Part shown: one piece after another, positions 21,525-30,802 of the stretch
Layout of the letters: each line of letters begins with the position of its first letter
Numbering within the stretch: the first letter of the stretch is position 1
Assembly (NCBI GenBank): GCA_963696665.1
Contig: CAVOLE010000013.1
Coordinates: 124,001-188,000 of the forward strand
DNA: 64,000 bases
Direction of reading: 5' to 3'
Origin: Roseiarcus sp963696665
GTDB taxonomy: Bacteria; Pseudomonadota; Alphaproteobacteria; Rhizobiales; Beijerinckiaceae
Notes under the pieces: generated by a model
Databases searched by the model: none
The model's input: the letters and a program-made list of their open reading frames with translations, nothing else
Told to the model about the DNA's origin: nothing
Program-made: the position numbers and the translations under genes

Positions 21525-23021
21525 TCACCGCTCCCGCATCGCCTTTGACGCCACCTCGACCAGCGGCGCAAACAGATATTCGAGCATGCGCCGCGCCCCG
21601 GTTTTGAGCTCGACCGTGACCGCCATGCCGGAGGTCAGCGGCTCGGCGACGCCATCGACATTAATCGTCTCGACGTCGGGCTTCAGCACCGCCGGGAACA
21701 CGAGATTTTGCGTGCGCTCTCCATCGGCGAAGCCGGCCGCATTCGAGACGCGCGTCGGGTCGCCCTCGATCGCATTGGCGTCGGGCTCAGGGATCGCATC
21801 CTTGGCGATGCGCACGACATGCGCATGAATCGAGCCGTAGCGGGTGAAGGGGAAGGATTCGATCTTGACCACCGCGTCCTGGCCGACGCTGACAAAACCG
21901 ATGTCGCGATTGCGCACATAGGCCTGGATCTCGAGACCCGAATGCTCCGGCACGATGCGCATGATCTCCTGCCCGCTCGTGACCACCTGCCCGACATTGG
22001 TGATGATCGACGATTGCACGCGTCCCGCGATCGGGGCCCTCAGCGTCAGGTGGTCGAGCTCGGCCTGAGCCTTGGCGAGGCGCTGCGCGACGTCCTCCGC
22101 GCGCCGCTCCGCCTCTTCCAGTTTCTGCGCGTTGTCGGAGATGAAGTCCTCGACCGCCTTATCGGAATTGCGGGCGATAACCTCGAGCCCAGCGGTCAGC
22201 GAGGCCAGATCCTGCTCCTGCTTCGCCTCCTGGGTGATCTGATATTGCAATGTTTCGGTGGCGTCGATGACCGCGGCCTTCGCGCCGGCTTTCACTTCGA
22301 CCAGCTTGGTGCGCATGTCGACGCGCTCTTGCAGGGTCGCCACAAGGTTCTTCTGCGTCGCGATGGTGTCGCGCAGTTTGTCGCGCTCGGCGCTCTTTTG
22401 CGCCCGCTCGGCGTCGTAGGCGGCGACATTCGCAGCCAGTTGTCCGAGATCGGCGGCGAGGACCCGATTCTCGCGCTCGCGCAAAGCCGGCGCTGCGCCG
22501 TCCGGCCAATCGATCGCCGGGACGGGATCGAAGCGATGCGATCGCGCGCTCATAAGCGCGGTCTTGCGCCGCAGGATTTCCGCCCGCACCGAAGCAAGCT
22601 CCGCTTGTGCGCCGTTGGCGTCGGCTAGCGCAGCCGACCGATCGAGTTCGACCAGAACCTGGCCCGCGCGCACGACCGCGCCGTTGCCGACGAGAATGGC
22701 CTCGACCTTCCCGGTCTCCACCGGCTCGACGACCTTGACCTGTCCCGTCGGCTGAAACTTGCCCTGCGCGGACGCGATGATGTCGACGCGGCCGAAATAG
22801 GCCCAGACCAGGGCCGCTGCGACAAAGGCGCAGATGATCCACAAGAACGCGACATGAACCGGAGAGGGCGGCGTCTCCAGGATCTCAAGCGCGGGAGCCA
22901 GGAATTCCCGGTCGCCGAGGTGCATGCCTGGGCTCTTCACCCACGCCGATGCGCGCGAGGCGAACGGTTCGGCGGCGGGAAGCGCCGGATCGCCGGGCGG
23001 GACCACGCGAAGCGCTGTCAT
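21525..23021 (-). CDS. HlyD-family type I secretion adaptor (membrane fusion protein)
   Basis: 498 residues. One transmembrane segment near residues 58-78 (VHVAFLWIICAFVAAALVWAYF), then the biotinyl-lipoyl hairpin halves (GRVDIIASAQGKFQPTGQVKVVEPVETGKVEAILVGNGAVVRAGQVLVELD and LTLRAPIAGRVQSSIITNVGQVVTSGQEIMRIVP), with a long coiled coil between. The C-terminus GMAVTVELKTGARRMLEYLFAPLVEVASKAMRER is typical of HlyD. Overlaps the ABC gene stop (23018). It links the inner-membrane ABC protein to a TolC-type outer-membrane channel, not encoded here. Confidence 0.95.
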   Translation of the reverse strand: MTALRVVPPGDPALPAAEPFASRASAWVKSPGMHLGDREFLAPALEILETPPSPVHVAFLWIICAFVAAALVWAYFGRVDIIASAQGKFQPTGQVKVVEPVETGKVEAILVGNGAVVRAGQVLVELDRSAALADANGAQAELASVRAEILRRKTALMSARSHRFDPVPAIDWPDGAAPALRERENRVLAADLGQLAANVAAYDAERAQKSAERDKLRDTIATQKNLVATLQERVDMRTKLVEVKAGAKAAVIDATETLQYQITQEAKQEQDLASLTAGLEVIARNSDKAVEDFISDNAQKLEEAERRAEDVAQRLAKAQAELDHLTLRAPIAGRVQSSIITNVGQVVTSGQEIMRIVPEHSGLEIQAYVRNRDIGFVSVGQDAVVKIESFPFTRYGSIHAHVVRIAKDAIPEPDANAIEGDPTRVSNAAGFADGERTQNLVFPAVLKPDVETINVDGVAEPLTSGMAVTVELKTGARRMLEYLFAPLVEVASKAMRER

Positions 23022-25183
23022 GCGGCGACCTCCTTGGGCTCGCTCTGAAGGCTCCAGAGATAGGCGTAGAGGCCGCCCGGCCGGCGCAGGAGTTCGGCAT
23101 GGGTTCCGACCTCGACGATGCGGCCGTCGCTCATGCCCACGATCCGGTCGCACCCGCGCACCGCCGCCAAGCGATGGGCGATGATGATGACCGTGCGGCC
23201 CTTGGCGATGCGGCGCATGTTGCGCTGGACGATCCGCTCGCTCTCGTAGTCGAGCGACGAGGTCGCCTCGTCGAAAATGAGAATGCGCGGATTGGTGGCG
23301 AGCGCGCGGGCGATGGCGATGCGCTGTCTTTGCCCGCCGGAAAGGTTGGCGCCGCGCTCCTCGATGATCGTGTCGTAGCCTTCGGCGAGCTTGTCGATGA
23401 ACTCGTCGGCGCCGGCGAGACGGGCGATCTCGATGACGCGGGCGCGCGGCATCGCCGGATTGACGAAGGCGATGTTCTCGTGAACCGTCCGGTTGAACAG
23501 GAGGTTCTCCTGCAGCACCACGCCAATGTGGCTCCTGAGCCACGCCGGATCGACATGGTTCAGGTCGGCGCCGTCCAGCAGCACCTGCCCTTCGTTCGGC
23601 AGGTAGAGGCGCTGGATGAGTTTGGTCAGCGTCGATTTGCCGGAGCCCGACGGCCCGACAATTCCAATCGTTTCGCCCGGCCGGATAGCGAGGGAAATGT
23701 CTTTCAGGACCTCGGGCGCGCCCGGACGGTAGCGAAAGCTGACGCGGCGAAATTCGATCGCGCCGCGCGGCGTCGGCGGCAGGAGGCGCGCCGCCGGGGA
23801 GAACTCGGGGGACGTGTTGAGGATATCGCCTAGGCGCTCGATCGAGATCTGCACCTGCTGGAAGTCTTGCCAGATTTGCGAGAGGCGGAGAATCGGCGCG
23901 ACCGCCTGCGAGGCGATCATGTTGAAGGCGACGAGCGCGCCCACAGTCAGCTCGCCGTCGATCACCGCCTTGGCGCCGAACAGAAGCAGCGCCGCGGTCG
24001 TCAGCTTGCTGATGTACTGGATGGCGAGCTGCCCGCCGGAGCCCAGCATCGCGGAGGCGAAGCTCGTCTTGACATAGGCCGCGAGCTTCTCCTCCCATTG
24101 CGCGCGCATGATCGGCTCGACCGCTGCGCTCTTCACGGTGTTCACGCCGACGATCGTCTCGACCAGGAACTGCTGGCTCGCCGCGCCGCGATTGAACTTC
24201 TCCTTGACCAGTTCGCGCAACGGGGGTCTCACGGAAAAGCCGATCAGCACATAGAACGGAATCCCGGCGAGCACGATCAGGGTCAGCGACCACGAATAGG
24301 CGAACAGCACGCCGACGAAAACGAAGGCGAACACGAGGTCAATCGCCGAAAACAAAGCCTGCCCGGTGATGAAGCTGCGGATCGTCTCCAGTTCCCGCAC
24401 CCGGGCGACCGTTTGCCCGGTCGAGCGGGTCTCGAAATAGGCGATCGGCAGGCGGAGAAGATGCGCGAACAGGCGTTGGCCGAGCTCGACGTCGATCCGG
24501 TTGGTGGTGTGCGAAAGCGCGTAGGTGCGCAGGTATTGCAGCGCCACGTCAAACAGGCCGATGACGACAAGTCCGCCGACGAGCACGAACAAGGTCTCAT
24601 AGCCGCGGTGCGTCAGCACCTTGTCGACCACGACCTGGAAGAACAGGGGCGTCGTGAGGGCGAAAATCTGCACGAACAGCGATGCGGCCAGCACATGCCC
24701 GAGCGGCCGGCGATAGCGCCAGATGGTGGGCAGGAACCAGCGCATGCCGAACTGGCGGGGATCGACGCCGGCGCCGCCGATCCGGCGAGCGATCAGCAGC
24801 GCCTGCCCGCCGGTCAAGCGCGCGAGGTCGTCGAGCGTCAGCTCCTGAACGGCGTGGCTGATCGGATCGACGAGGCGGCAGAGCCCAGACGGATTGCGCC
24901 CCCCGAACACCATCAGCGCGCCGTTCAAGCGCACGATCGCGGGCGTGGGCAAAGTCGCAAGCCGCTCGGCGGTAACCTGAGCGACGAGGCGGGCTCTCAG
25001 TCCAATATGCTTGGCGGCGCGTATCAGATCGGCTTCATCGGCCTGGCGCGCGCCCAGGGCTAATTCGCGCGCGAGTTGCATGGGGTCGGCGCCGATGCGG
25101 TAATAAGCCGCAATGCCGCATAGAGCGCGCAAGCCCCGGTCGAGCGGGGTCCCCTCGCTCTGAGGCGGCGCAGTCTCCATCAT
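23018..25183 (-). CDS. Type I secretion ABC transporter (HlyB/PrtD-like) with C39-like domain
   Basis: About 721 residues from ATG 25183 (MMETAPPQSEGTPL). The N-terminal 130 residues are a peptidase-C39-like domain (GLRALCGIAAYYRIGADPMQLARELALG...LNGALMVFGGRN) that appears to lack the catalytic Cys/His arrangement, so it probably binds substrate rather than cutting it. Six membrane helices follow, then the ATPase: Walker A GPSGSGKST, signature LSGGQRQRIAIARAL, Walker B ILIFDEATSSLD. Forms an operon with the HlyD gene. No RTX or other substrate gene lies nearby. Upstream in-frame start at 25264 is less likely. Confidence 0.93.
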   Translation of the reverse strand: MMETAPPQSEGTPLDRGLRALCGIAAYYRIGADPMQLARELALGARQADEADLIRAAKHIGLRARLVAQVTAERLATLPTPAIVRLNGALMVFGGRNPSGLCRLVDPISHAVQELTLDDLARLTGGQALLIARRIGGAGVDPRQFGMRWFLPTIWRYRRPLGHVLAASLFVQIFALTTPLFFQVVVDKVLTHRGYETLFVLVGGLVVIGLFDVALQYLRTYALSHTTNRIDVELGQRLFAHLLRLPIAYFETRSTGQTVARVRELETIRSFITGQALFSAIDLVFAFVFVGVLFAYSWSLTLIVLAGIPFYVLIGFSVRPPLRELVKEKFNRGAASQQFLVETIVGVNTVKSAAVEPIMRAQWEEKLAAYVKTSFASAMLGSGGQLAIQYISKLTTAALLLFGAKAVIDGELTVGALVAFNMIASQAVAPILRLSQIWQDFQQVQISIERLGDILNTSPEFSPAARLLPPTPRGAIEFRRVSFRYRPGAPEVLKDISLAIRPGETIGIVGPSGSGKSTLTKLIQRLYLPNEGQVLLDGADLNHVDPAWLRSHIGVVLQENLLFNRTVHENIAFVNPAMPRARVIEIARLAGADEFIDKLAEGYDTIIEERGANLSGGQRQRIAIARALATNPRILIFDEATSSLDYESERIVQRNMRRIAKGRTVIIIAHRLAAVRGCDRIVGMSDGRIVEVGTHAELLRRPGGLYAYLWSLQSEPKEVAA

Positions 25184-25410
25184 CGAGCTCAAGCCTTTCT
25201 CGTCCGGGCCTTGCCCGACGCAGGAGGAGATCCGCATGCGGCCCCGAATCTCGCCGGGCGCCACGAGCCCTTAACCGTAGCGAATGACCATCGGTCAGCC
25301 GCAAGCCGAACCACAGAACAGCCCTAGCAAATGCTTGAGTTTTTGCCTCAATCCGAGGTTGCGACGGCAACGGATGAGCAAGGAGGGCGCCCGAACGACA
25401 GGCGCGTTTC

Positions 25411-25618
25411 CCCTCTCCTCATAGGGCGCTCGGAAGAACGCCCGTCTCTCGACGGGCTATAGAAGAGGGGCAGGGTGAGGGTTCGGGCTCTGTCAGGCTA
25501 TGATGCAGACGGGCTGGCGCACGGTCCCCTCATCCGGCCGCTATAGCCGGGCCGGGAGGACGGGCGTCGTTCAGGACGCCCTACGGCGCGTCCACCTTCT
25601 CCCGTACGGGGAGAAGGG
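25411..25618. repeat. Composite of two intergenic palindromes, each invaded by a nested double hairpin
   Basis: CCCTCTCCTC (25411-25420) and AGAAGAGGGG (25461-25470) are the arms of one palindrome, split by the element AGGGCG...GCTATAG at 25423-25462. From about 25526 a second repeat (CCCCTCATCCGG ... CACCTTCTCCC ... GGGAGAAGG) is split by a weaker copy of the same element in reverse orientation at 25541-25582. The block fills most of the space between the ABC gene and ohr; 25265-25410 shows nothing else. Confidence 0.7.
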
Positions 25619-26059
25619 TTAGGCCCCGTGGGTGACGACCTTGACGTCGACGTTGCCGCGCGTGGCGTGGCTATAGGGGCAGATCTTCTCGTGCGCTTCT
25701 TCCGCCAGCGACTGAAGCTCAGCCTGGGCTAAGCTCGTATCGGTCACATCGAGCACGACCGCGAGCCCGAAGCCGCCCTTCTCCCGCGGGCCGATGCTGA
25801 CGGCGCATTTCACCGTCGCTTTCGAGGCGTCCTTCTTGTGCTGCTTGGCGACGAAATCGAGGGCGCCGCCGAAGCAGGCGGCGTAGCCGGCGGCGAACAG
25901 GTGCTCCGGCGTGCCGGTGTTCGGCTTGCCGGGCCCGCCCATCTCCTTCGGCACCGACAGATCGAGGCTCACGATACCGTCGTCGGAGCTTGTATGGCCG
26001 TTTCGCCCGCCCTGTGCGGTTCCATGGGCGGTGTAAAGCGGCTTGATCGCGTCGGCCAT
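25619..26059 (-). CDS. ohr: Organic hydroperoxide reductase (OsmC/Ohr family)
   Basis: 146 residues. Thiol peroxidase that reduces organic hydroperoxides using two cysteines, here Cys62 (GYAACFGGAL) and Cys127 (EEAHEKICPYSHATRGNVDV), in the exact Ohr context. The N-terminal LYTAHGTAQGGRNGHTSSDDGIVSLDLSVPKEMGG is also typical. ATG 26059 has a perfect AGGAGG upstream, which rules out the longer frame. No OhrR regulator is next to it. Confidence 0.95.
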   Translation of the reverse strand: MADAIKPLYTAHGTAQGGRNGHTSSDDGIVSLDLSVPKEMGGPGKPNTGTPEHLFAAGYAACFGGALDFVAKQHKKDASKATVKCAVSIGPREKGGFGLAVVLDVTDTSLAQAELQSLAEEAHEKICPYSHATRGNVDVKVVTHGA

Positions 26060-26182
26060 GTGATAACCTCCTGATGACGGTTTCGAGGCGGATAGGATCA
26101 CGCCTTCATTCGCGAGGCAAATGCCGAACTCGTCAACGCGAGGAGGCCGAAGGCCGACGTGGCGATCTAAACTCGCAGGGCG

Positions 26183-26265
26183 CTCTACGTTCCCCTGGAT
26201 TGCTTCGTCGCTATAGCCCGTCGTGGACGGGCGTCCTTGCGGACGCCCTCTGGCTCCTCGCAATG
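26183..26265. repeat. Intergenic repeat (CCCCTGGATTGC family) carrying a nested double hairpin
   Basis: The flanks CCCCTGGATTGCTTCGTCGC and GCTCCTCGCAATGACGACG form a familiar alphaproteobacterial repeat. Between them sits a 41-base double hairpin at 26211-26251 (CTATAGCCCGTC-GTG-GACGGGC, then GCGTCCTTGCGGACGCCC). The same element sits at the same site of the related repeat near 50897. It lies between ohr and the PaiB-like gene; nothing else is seen in this 237-base spacer. Confidence 0.7.
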
Positions 26266-26296
26266 ACGACGCGGGTCGGCCTTGAAATCATATCGC

Positions 26297-26932
26297 TTAG
26301 TCGCGGCTTGTCTCGCGCACGATTCCCGCCATGGCGCGCGAGTCCTCGTCGTCCATCGCTTCGAGCCCGGCGACGACGCCGGCGCGGTCGGCGGCGTTGC
26401 GGTTCTGGCTCGTCTTCCACTTTCCCCGGATGTCGAGGATCTCGATCTCGACGCCGACGATCGCCCGGCGCTGCATGGCGATGAAATCCGCCGGCGCGTC
26501 GCCGACCGACCAAGGCTGTTCGCGGCGATGCTCGAGCGCTCGGGTCAGCTCCTCGATCTGCTGGCTAAGCCAGGCGTCATCCATCACCTGCGCCCGGCCC
26601 TTCGCCTGCACCATCGTGTAGTTCCAGGTCGGCACGACCTTGCCCGTCTCCCGCTTGGTCTCATACCAGGACGGGGTGATGTAATGGTCATGGCCCTGGA
26701 AGACGACGAGCACGTCGGGCCGCTCTTGAAGATCGCGCCATTGCGGGTTGGCGCGGGCGAGATGGACTTTTAACGTGCCCAGCTTGGAGGCGGCCGTATC
26801 GAGCACGAACGGAACCGAATTGGCGACGAGCCCCTCGGCGCCGTTGCTGATCAGCAGGCCGAAAACGCGCTCCTTAATCAGCGCGTGCAGTTCCGGCAAA
26901 TTCTCGTTTCGATGGAGGGGGGGTTCGTACAA
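26297..26932 (-). CDS. FMN-binding negative regulator-like protein (PaiB family)
   Basis: 211 residues with a split-barrel flavin-binding fold. Family features: MYEPPLHRNENLPELHALIKERVFGLLISNG at the N-terminus, LGTLKVHLARANPQWRDL, DVLVVFQGHDHYITPSWYETK and VPTWNYTMVQAKGRAQVMDD. PaiB proteins were named for repression of protease/sporulation genes in Bacillus; in proteobacteria the role is unclear. The C-terminus WKTSQNRNAADRAGVVAGLEA is also family-typical. Stands alone, same strand as its neighbours. Confidence 0.9.
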   Translation of the reverse strand: MYEPPLHRNENLPELHALIKERVFGLLISNGAEGLVANSVPFVLDTAASKLGTLKVHLARANPQWRDLQERPDVLVVFQGHDHYITPSWYETKRETGKVVPTWNYTMVQAKGRAQVMDDAWLSQQIEELTRALEHRREQPWSVGDAPADFIAMQRRAIVGVEIEILDIRGKWKTSQNRNAADRAGVVAGLEAMDDEDSRAMAGIVRETSRD

Positions 26933-26994
26933 GGCGGCCTCGTCGCCCTAATGTGGGCGATGTCAAAGCGAATGTGAAGGGTGACGCTTTCCCC

Positions 26995-27460
26995 TCAGAG
27001 CCCAAGGTCGCTCAAGCCGGGATGGTCGTCGGGCCGACGGCCGAGCGGCCAGTGGTAAAGGCGGTCCTGTTCGCGGATCGGCAGATCGTTGATGCTCGCG
27101 AGACGCGACCCGCATCAGCCCGTCCTCGTCGAACTCCCAGTTCTCGTTGCCGTAAGAGCGGAACCAGCTTCCCGAATCGTCGTGCCATTCATAGGCGAAA
27201 CGAACCGCGATGCGGTTCTCATGAAAGGCCCAGAGCTCCTTGATCAGCCGATAGTCGAGCTCGCGGTTCCACTTGCGGGTCAGGAACGCCTCGATCGCAG
27301 GGCGCCCTTGGAAGAATTCAGCGCGGTTTCGCCAACGGCTGTTTTCCGAATAGGCTTGCGCGACGCGCGCGGGGTCGCGCGTGTTCCACGCGTCCTCGGC
27401 CATGCGCGCCTTCTGCGCGGCCGTCTCCCGATTGAAGGGCGGCAGAGGCGGTCGGGCCAT
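26995..27460 (-). CDS. DUF1348 / NTF2-like protein (frame broken near 27101)
   Basis: About 154 residues: MARPPLPPFNRETAAQKARMAEDAWNTRDPARVAQAYSEN..., then SRWRNRAEFFQGRPAIEAFLTRKW and IAVRFAYEWHDDSGSWFRSYGNENWEFDEDGL. After LMRV the frame shifts +1 and continues SINDLPIREQDRLYHWPLGRR...GLSDLGL to the stop at 26995; both halves belong to this family of small cone-shaped proteins, whose function is unknown. One extra base near 27101 explains it. Eight bases downstream of ispG, so probably in its transcript. Confidence 0.85.
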
Positions 27461-27468
27461 GCGCTCCC

Positions 27469-28752
27469 CTATTCCGCCGCCTGCCGGCCGGCGCCATAGC
27501 GCTTCACGATATAGTCGTTGACCAAAGCCTTGAAGTCCTCGGCGATGCGCGGACCGCGAAGGGTGACGGTCTTGACCCCGTCGACGAACACCGGCGCGGC
27601 CGGCGCTTCGCCGGTTCCCGGCAGCGAGATGCCGATGTCGGCGTGCTTGCTCTCGCCCGGACCGTTGACGATGCAACCCATCACCGCGACGTTCAGCCGC
27701 TCGACGCCGGGATAGACCGCGCGCCACTCCGGCATCGACTTGGCGAGATAGGTCTCGATGTCGCGCGCGAGCTCCTGGAACACGGTCGAGGTCGTTCGCC
27801 CGCAGCCGGGACAGGCGGCGACCTGCGGCGCAAAACTGCGGAACCCCATGGTCTGCAGCAATTCCTGCGCGACCTTCACTTCCTGCGTCCGGTCGCCGCC
27901 CGGCTCGGGAGTCAGCGAGATGCGGATCGTGTCGCCAAGGCCTTCTTGCAGTAAGATGCCGAGCGCAGCGGACGAGGCGACAATGCCCTTCGAGCCCATG
28001 CCCGCTTCGGTGAGGCCCAAGTGCAGCGCGTAATCGGACCGTTCGCCGAGCATCCGATAGACGGTAATGAGGTCCTGAACCGAAGACACTTTCGCCGAAA
28101 GAATGATGCGCTCGCGCTTGAGCCCAATCTCCTCCGCCCGCGCCGCGGACAAAAGCGCCGACCGCACCATCGCCTCGCGCGTGACCGCGCTCGCTTCGAG
28201 CGGCGCCGTGCTCGCCGCGTTCTCGTCCATGAGCGAGGTCAGGAGCTCCTGATCGAGCGAGCCCCAGTTGGCGCCGATGCGCACCGGCTTGTTGTTTTGG
28301 ATCGCGATCTCGATGATCTTGCCGAACTGCAGGTCGCGCTTGTTCTTGAAGCCGACATTGCCGGGGTTGATTCGATACTTGTCGAGCGCCTCGGCGCAGG
28401 CCGGATGTTCGGCGAGCAGCTTGTGGCCGATATAGTGGAAGTCGCCGATCAGCGGCGCCTTAATGCCCTTGAGCCGCAGACGATCGCGGATGTGGGGCAC
28501 GGCCGCAGCGGCCTCCTCGCGATCGACCGTCAGGCGCACGAGCTCGGAGCCTGCCCGCGCCAGCGCCGCGATCTGGCGCGTGGTCGCCTCGATGTCGGCG
28601 GTGTCGGTGTTGGTCATCGACTGGACGACGATCGGCGCGCCTCCGCCAACGGTCACCGCCGCGTCGCCGTCGCCGACCCGGACCCCGACGGTCGCGTGGC
28701 GGGAGAGCGGTCCGCAGGGCGTTTCCGACATCGCAAGGCTCATCGCCGCCAT
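27469..28752 (-). CDS. ispG: 4-hydroxy-3-methylbut-2-enyl diphosphate synthase
   Basis: Iron-sulfur enzyme of the MEP isoprenoid pathway converting MEcPP to HMBPP. 427 residues. TIM-barrel part: PIVVQSMTNTDTADIEATTRQIAAL, LIGDFHYIGHKLL, YRINPGNVGFKNKRD. The 4Fe-4S ligands are in VAACPGCGRTTSTVF and VAVMGCIVNGPGESKHADIGISLPG. The start may be at 28752 or at a nearby internal Met; the first Mets are all weakly supported. The DUF1348 gene follows closely. Confidence 0.96.
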   Translation of the reverse strand: MAAMSLAMSETPCGPLSRHATVGVRVGDGDAAVTVGGGAPIVVQSMTNTDTADIEATTRQIAALARAGSELVRLTVDREEAAAAVPHIRDRLRLKGIKAPLIGDFHYIGHKLLAEHPACAEALDKYRINPGNVGFKNKRDLQFGKIIEIAIQNNKPVRIGANWGSLDQELLTSLMDENAASTAPLEASAVTREAMVRSALLSAARAEEIGLKRERIILSAKVSSVQDLITVYRMLGERSDYALHLGLTEAGMGSKGIVASSAALGILLQEGLGDTIRISLTPEPGGDRTQEVKVAQELLQTMGFRSFAPQVAACPGCGRTTSTVFQELARDIETYLAKSMPEWRAVYPGVERLNVAVMGCIVNGPGESKHADIGISLPGTGEAPAAPVFVDGVKTVTLRGPRIAEDFKALVNDYIVKRYGAGRQAAE

Positions 28753-28928
28753 ACCTTCCTCAGCCCACGCTTCGATGCGAATTAATCCCGCAGCGTCTTA
28801 GACACTCGGGGTGAATTTGTCATCCGGCGCTGTTGCAATGCAATAGGATCTCGAAAGCTTCGCCGCAATGCAATATGACGGCCCTTCGCTGAAGCCCTTT
28901 CGCCGCACGGTTGAACGAGGAGAACCCG

Positions 28929-29714
28929 ATGTCGCTCGCCAAACGCCACGCCCTTGTCACAGGTTCCACAAGCGGCATCGGGCTTGCGATCGCTCGCGCC
29001 CTGGCCAAAGAAGGGGCGGACGTGGTCATCAACGGGTTCGGCGACAAGGCGGCGATCGAGGCTGAGCGGGCGACAATCGAGAAGGACTTTAGCGTCAAGG
29101 CTTTCTACAACGGCGCCGATATGGCGAAAGGCCCGGAAATCGAGGCGATGATCGCCGACGCTAAAGCCAAGATGGGGTCGCTCGATATCCTGGTCAACAA
29201 CGCCGGCATCCAGCACGTCTCGCCGATCGAGGACTTTCCGCCCGAGAAGTGGGATTTGATCATCGCCATCAATCTCACGGCCGCCTTCCACGCGATCCGC
29301 GCCGCTGTTCCGGGGATGAAGGCGCAGAAATGGGGCCGCATCATCTCGACCGCCTCGGCCCATTCGCTGGTCGCCTCGCCGTTCAAGGGCGCCTATGTGG
29401 CGGCCAAGCACGGCCTCGCCGGGCTGACCAAGACCGTTGCGCTCGAGCTTGCGACCTTCGGCGTCACGGCGAATTGCATTTCGCCCGGCTATGTCTCGAC
29501 GCCGCTGGTCGAGCGCCAGATCCCCGACACGATGAAGGCGCGCAACATGACGCGCGAACAGGTGATCAACGATGTGATCCTCGCGGCCCAGCCGACCAAG
29601 CAATTCGTCACCGTCGATCAGGTCGCTTCGCTTGCGGTCTATCTCTGCTCGGACGCGGCGGCGCAGATCACGGGCGCCAATCTCTCGATCGACGGCGGAT
29701 GGACCGCCGGGTGA
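28929..29714 (+). CDS. bdhA: 3-hydroxybutyrate dehydrogenase
   Basis: SDR enzyme that interconverts D-3-hydroxybutyrate and acetoacetate with NAD, used in polyhydroxybutyrate breakdown. 261 residues from ATG 28929, preceded by GAGGAG. Cofactor motif TGSTSGIGLAIARALAKEG, NNAG in LVNNAGIQHVSPIEDFP, catalytic Ser and YxxxK in TASAHSLVASPFKGAYVAAKHGL. The C-terminal AAQPTKQFVTVDQVASLAVYLCSD is characteristic of BDH. It faces the enoyl-CoA hydratase gene and could work with it in C4 metabolism. Confidence 0.93.
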   Translation: MSLAKRHALVTGSTSGIGLAIARALAKEGADVVINGFGDKAAIEAERATIEKDFSVKAFYNGADMAKGPEIEAMIADAKAKMGSLDILVNNAGIQHVSPIEDFPPEKWDLIIAINLTAAFHAIRAAVPGMKAQKWGRIISTASAHSLVASPFKGAYVAAKHGLAGLTKTVALELATFGVTANCISPGYVSTPLVERQIPDTMKARNMTREQVINDVILAAQPTKQFVTVDQVASLAVYLCSDAAAQITGANLSIDGGWTAG

Positions 29715-29726
29715 AGCGCCGACCCG

Positions 29727-30500
29727 CTACCGGTGCTTGAAATCCGCCACGCGCTTCTCGGCGAAGGCGCGCATGCCTTCCTTCTGGTCCTCGGTGGCGA
29801 ACAACGAGTGGAAGATGCGGCGCTCGAAGCGCACGCCTTCGGCGAGCGTCGTCTCGTAGGCGCGGTTGACGGCCTCCTTGGCGGCGTAGACCGCCGGCCT
29901 CGACAAGGCGGCGATTGACGCCGCCACCTTGAGCGCCTCCTCGATCAGCGATGCGGCGGGCACGATGCGCGAGACGAGACCTGAGCGTTCGGCCTCGTCG
30001 GCGTCCATCATCCGGCCGGTCAGGATCATTTCCATCGCCTTCGATTTGCCGACCGCGCGGGTCAGGCGTTGCGTGCCCCCGGCCCCCGGAATGACGCCAA
30101 GCCTGATCTCGGGCTGGCCGAACCGGGCGGTGTCGGCGGCGAGGATGAAATCGCACATCATCGCGATCTCGCATCCCCCGCCGAGCGCAAAGCCGGCGAC
30201 GGCGGCGATGATGGGCTTGCGCGCCTTCGCCACGTTTTCCCAGCGGGAGATGAAGTCGCCAAGGAAGGCCTCGGCGAACGTCTTGTCCTGCATCTCCTTG
30301 ATGTCGGCGCCGGCGGCGAAGGCCTTCTCGGAGCCGGTGAGGACGATCACGCCGATCGCGGGGTCGGTCTCGAACGCCTCGAGCGCCGCATTGAGGTCCT
30401 CCATCAAGGCCGCCGACAGCGCATTCAAGACTTGCGGCCGATTGAGCCTGATGAGGCCGACGGCCCCGTGCGTTTCGACGATCACGTTGGCGTAAGGCAT
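29727..30500 (-). CDS. Enoyl-CoA hydratase/isomerase family protein
   Basis: 257 residues from ATG 30500 with AAGGAG just upstream. Crotonase fold: VGLIRLNRPQVLNALSAALMEDL, oxyanion-hole segment FAAGADIKEMQ, and the two catalytic Glu regions FALGGGCEIAMMCD and GQPEIRLGVIPGAGGTQRLTR. The conserved ending VRFERRIFHSLFATEDQKEGMRAFAEKR matches short-chain enoyl-CoA hydratases (FadB1x/PaaF type) of fatty acid oxidation. The exact acyl chain is not readable. Convergent with bdhA. Confidence 0.93.
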   Translation of the reverse strand: MPYANVIVETHGAVGLIRLNRPQVLNALSAALMEDLNAALEAFETDPAIGVIVLTGSEKAFAAGADIKEMQDKTFAEAFLGDFISRWENVAKARKPIIAAVAGFALGGGCEIAMMCDFILAADTARFGQPEIRLGVIPGAGGTQRLTRAVGKSKAMEMILTGRMMDADEAERSGLVSRIVPAASLIEEALKVAASIAALSRPAVYAAKEAVNRAYETTLAEGVRFERRIFHSLFATEDQKEGMRAFAEKRVADFKHR

Positions 30501-30802
30501 GGGCGCATCTCCTTGGCGGGGCTTCGCACGACGCCTAGCCAATCGATGGACGGATGGAAAGGACCTCAGCGAAGGTCGGGCGCACTTGCGATAAATCAAT
30601 GCCGGATGAGGCGGCGCGCATAGTGGTCGATCTCCAAAAGCGCGCCCCACTATGCAGAGAGCCGCAAAGGCGCTCGCGAGCTCGGAATTCCCGGCAAGCA
30701 GCCCACGATGCGGCGTGGAATGACGGACTCAATTGCGTCGGCGAGAGATTGCAAGATGTCGGGTTGGAAAGTTGTGTACCGAGACGACCTCGATCGACCC
30801 GG
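30501..30802. other. Gene-free stretch
   Basis: About 300 bases with no supported gene or clear hairpin. Open frames here have no ribosome-binding site and arginine-rich shadow composition. The enoyl-CoA hydratase promoter should lie at its left end. Confidence 0.35.

Noticed and set aside
21525..24293. One 922-codon frame spanning HlyD and part of the ABC gene
   Set aside because: The first 400 codons lie out of frame within the ABC gene; the real HlyD start is at 23021.
28782..29603. A 273-codon minus-strand frame opposite bdhA
   Set aside because: Shadow of the 3-hydroxybutyrate dehydrogenase gene, which has the start signal and all SDR motifs.
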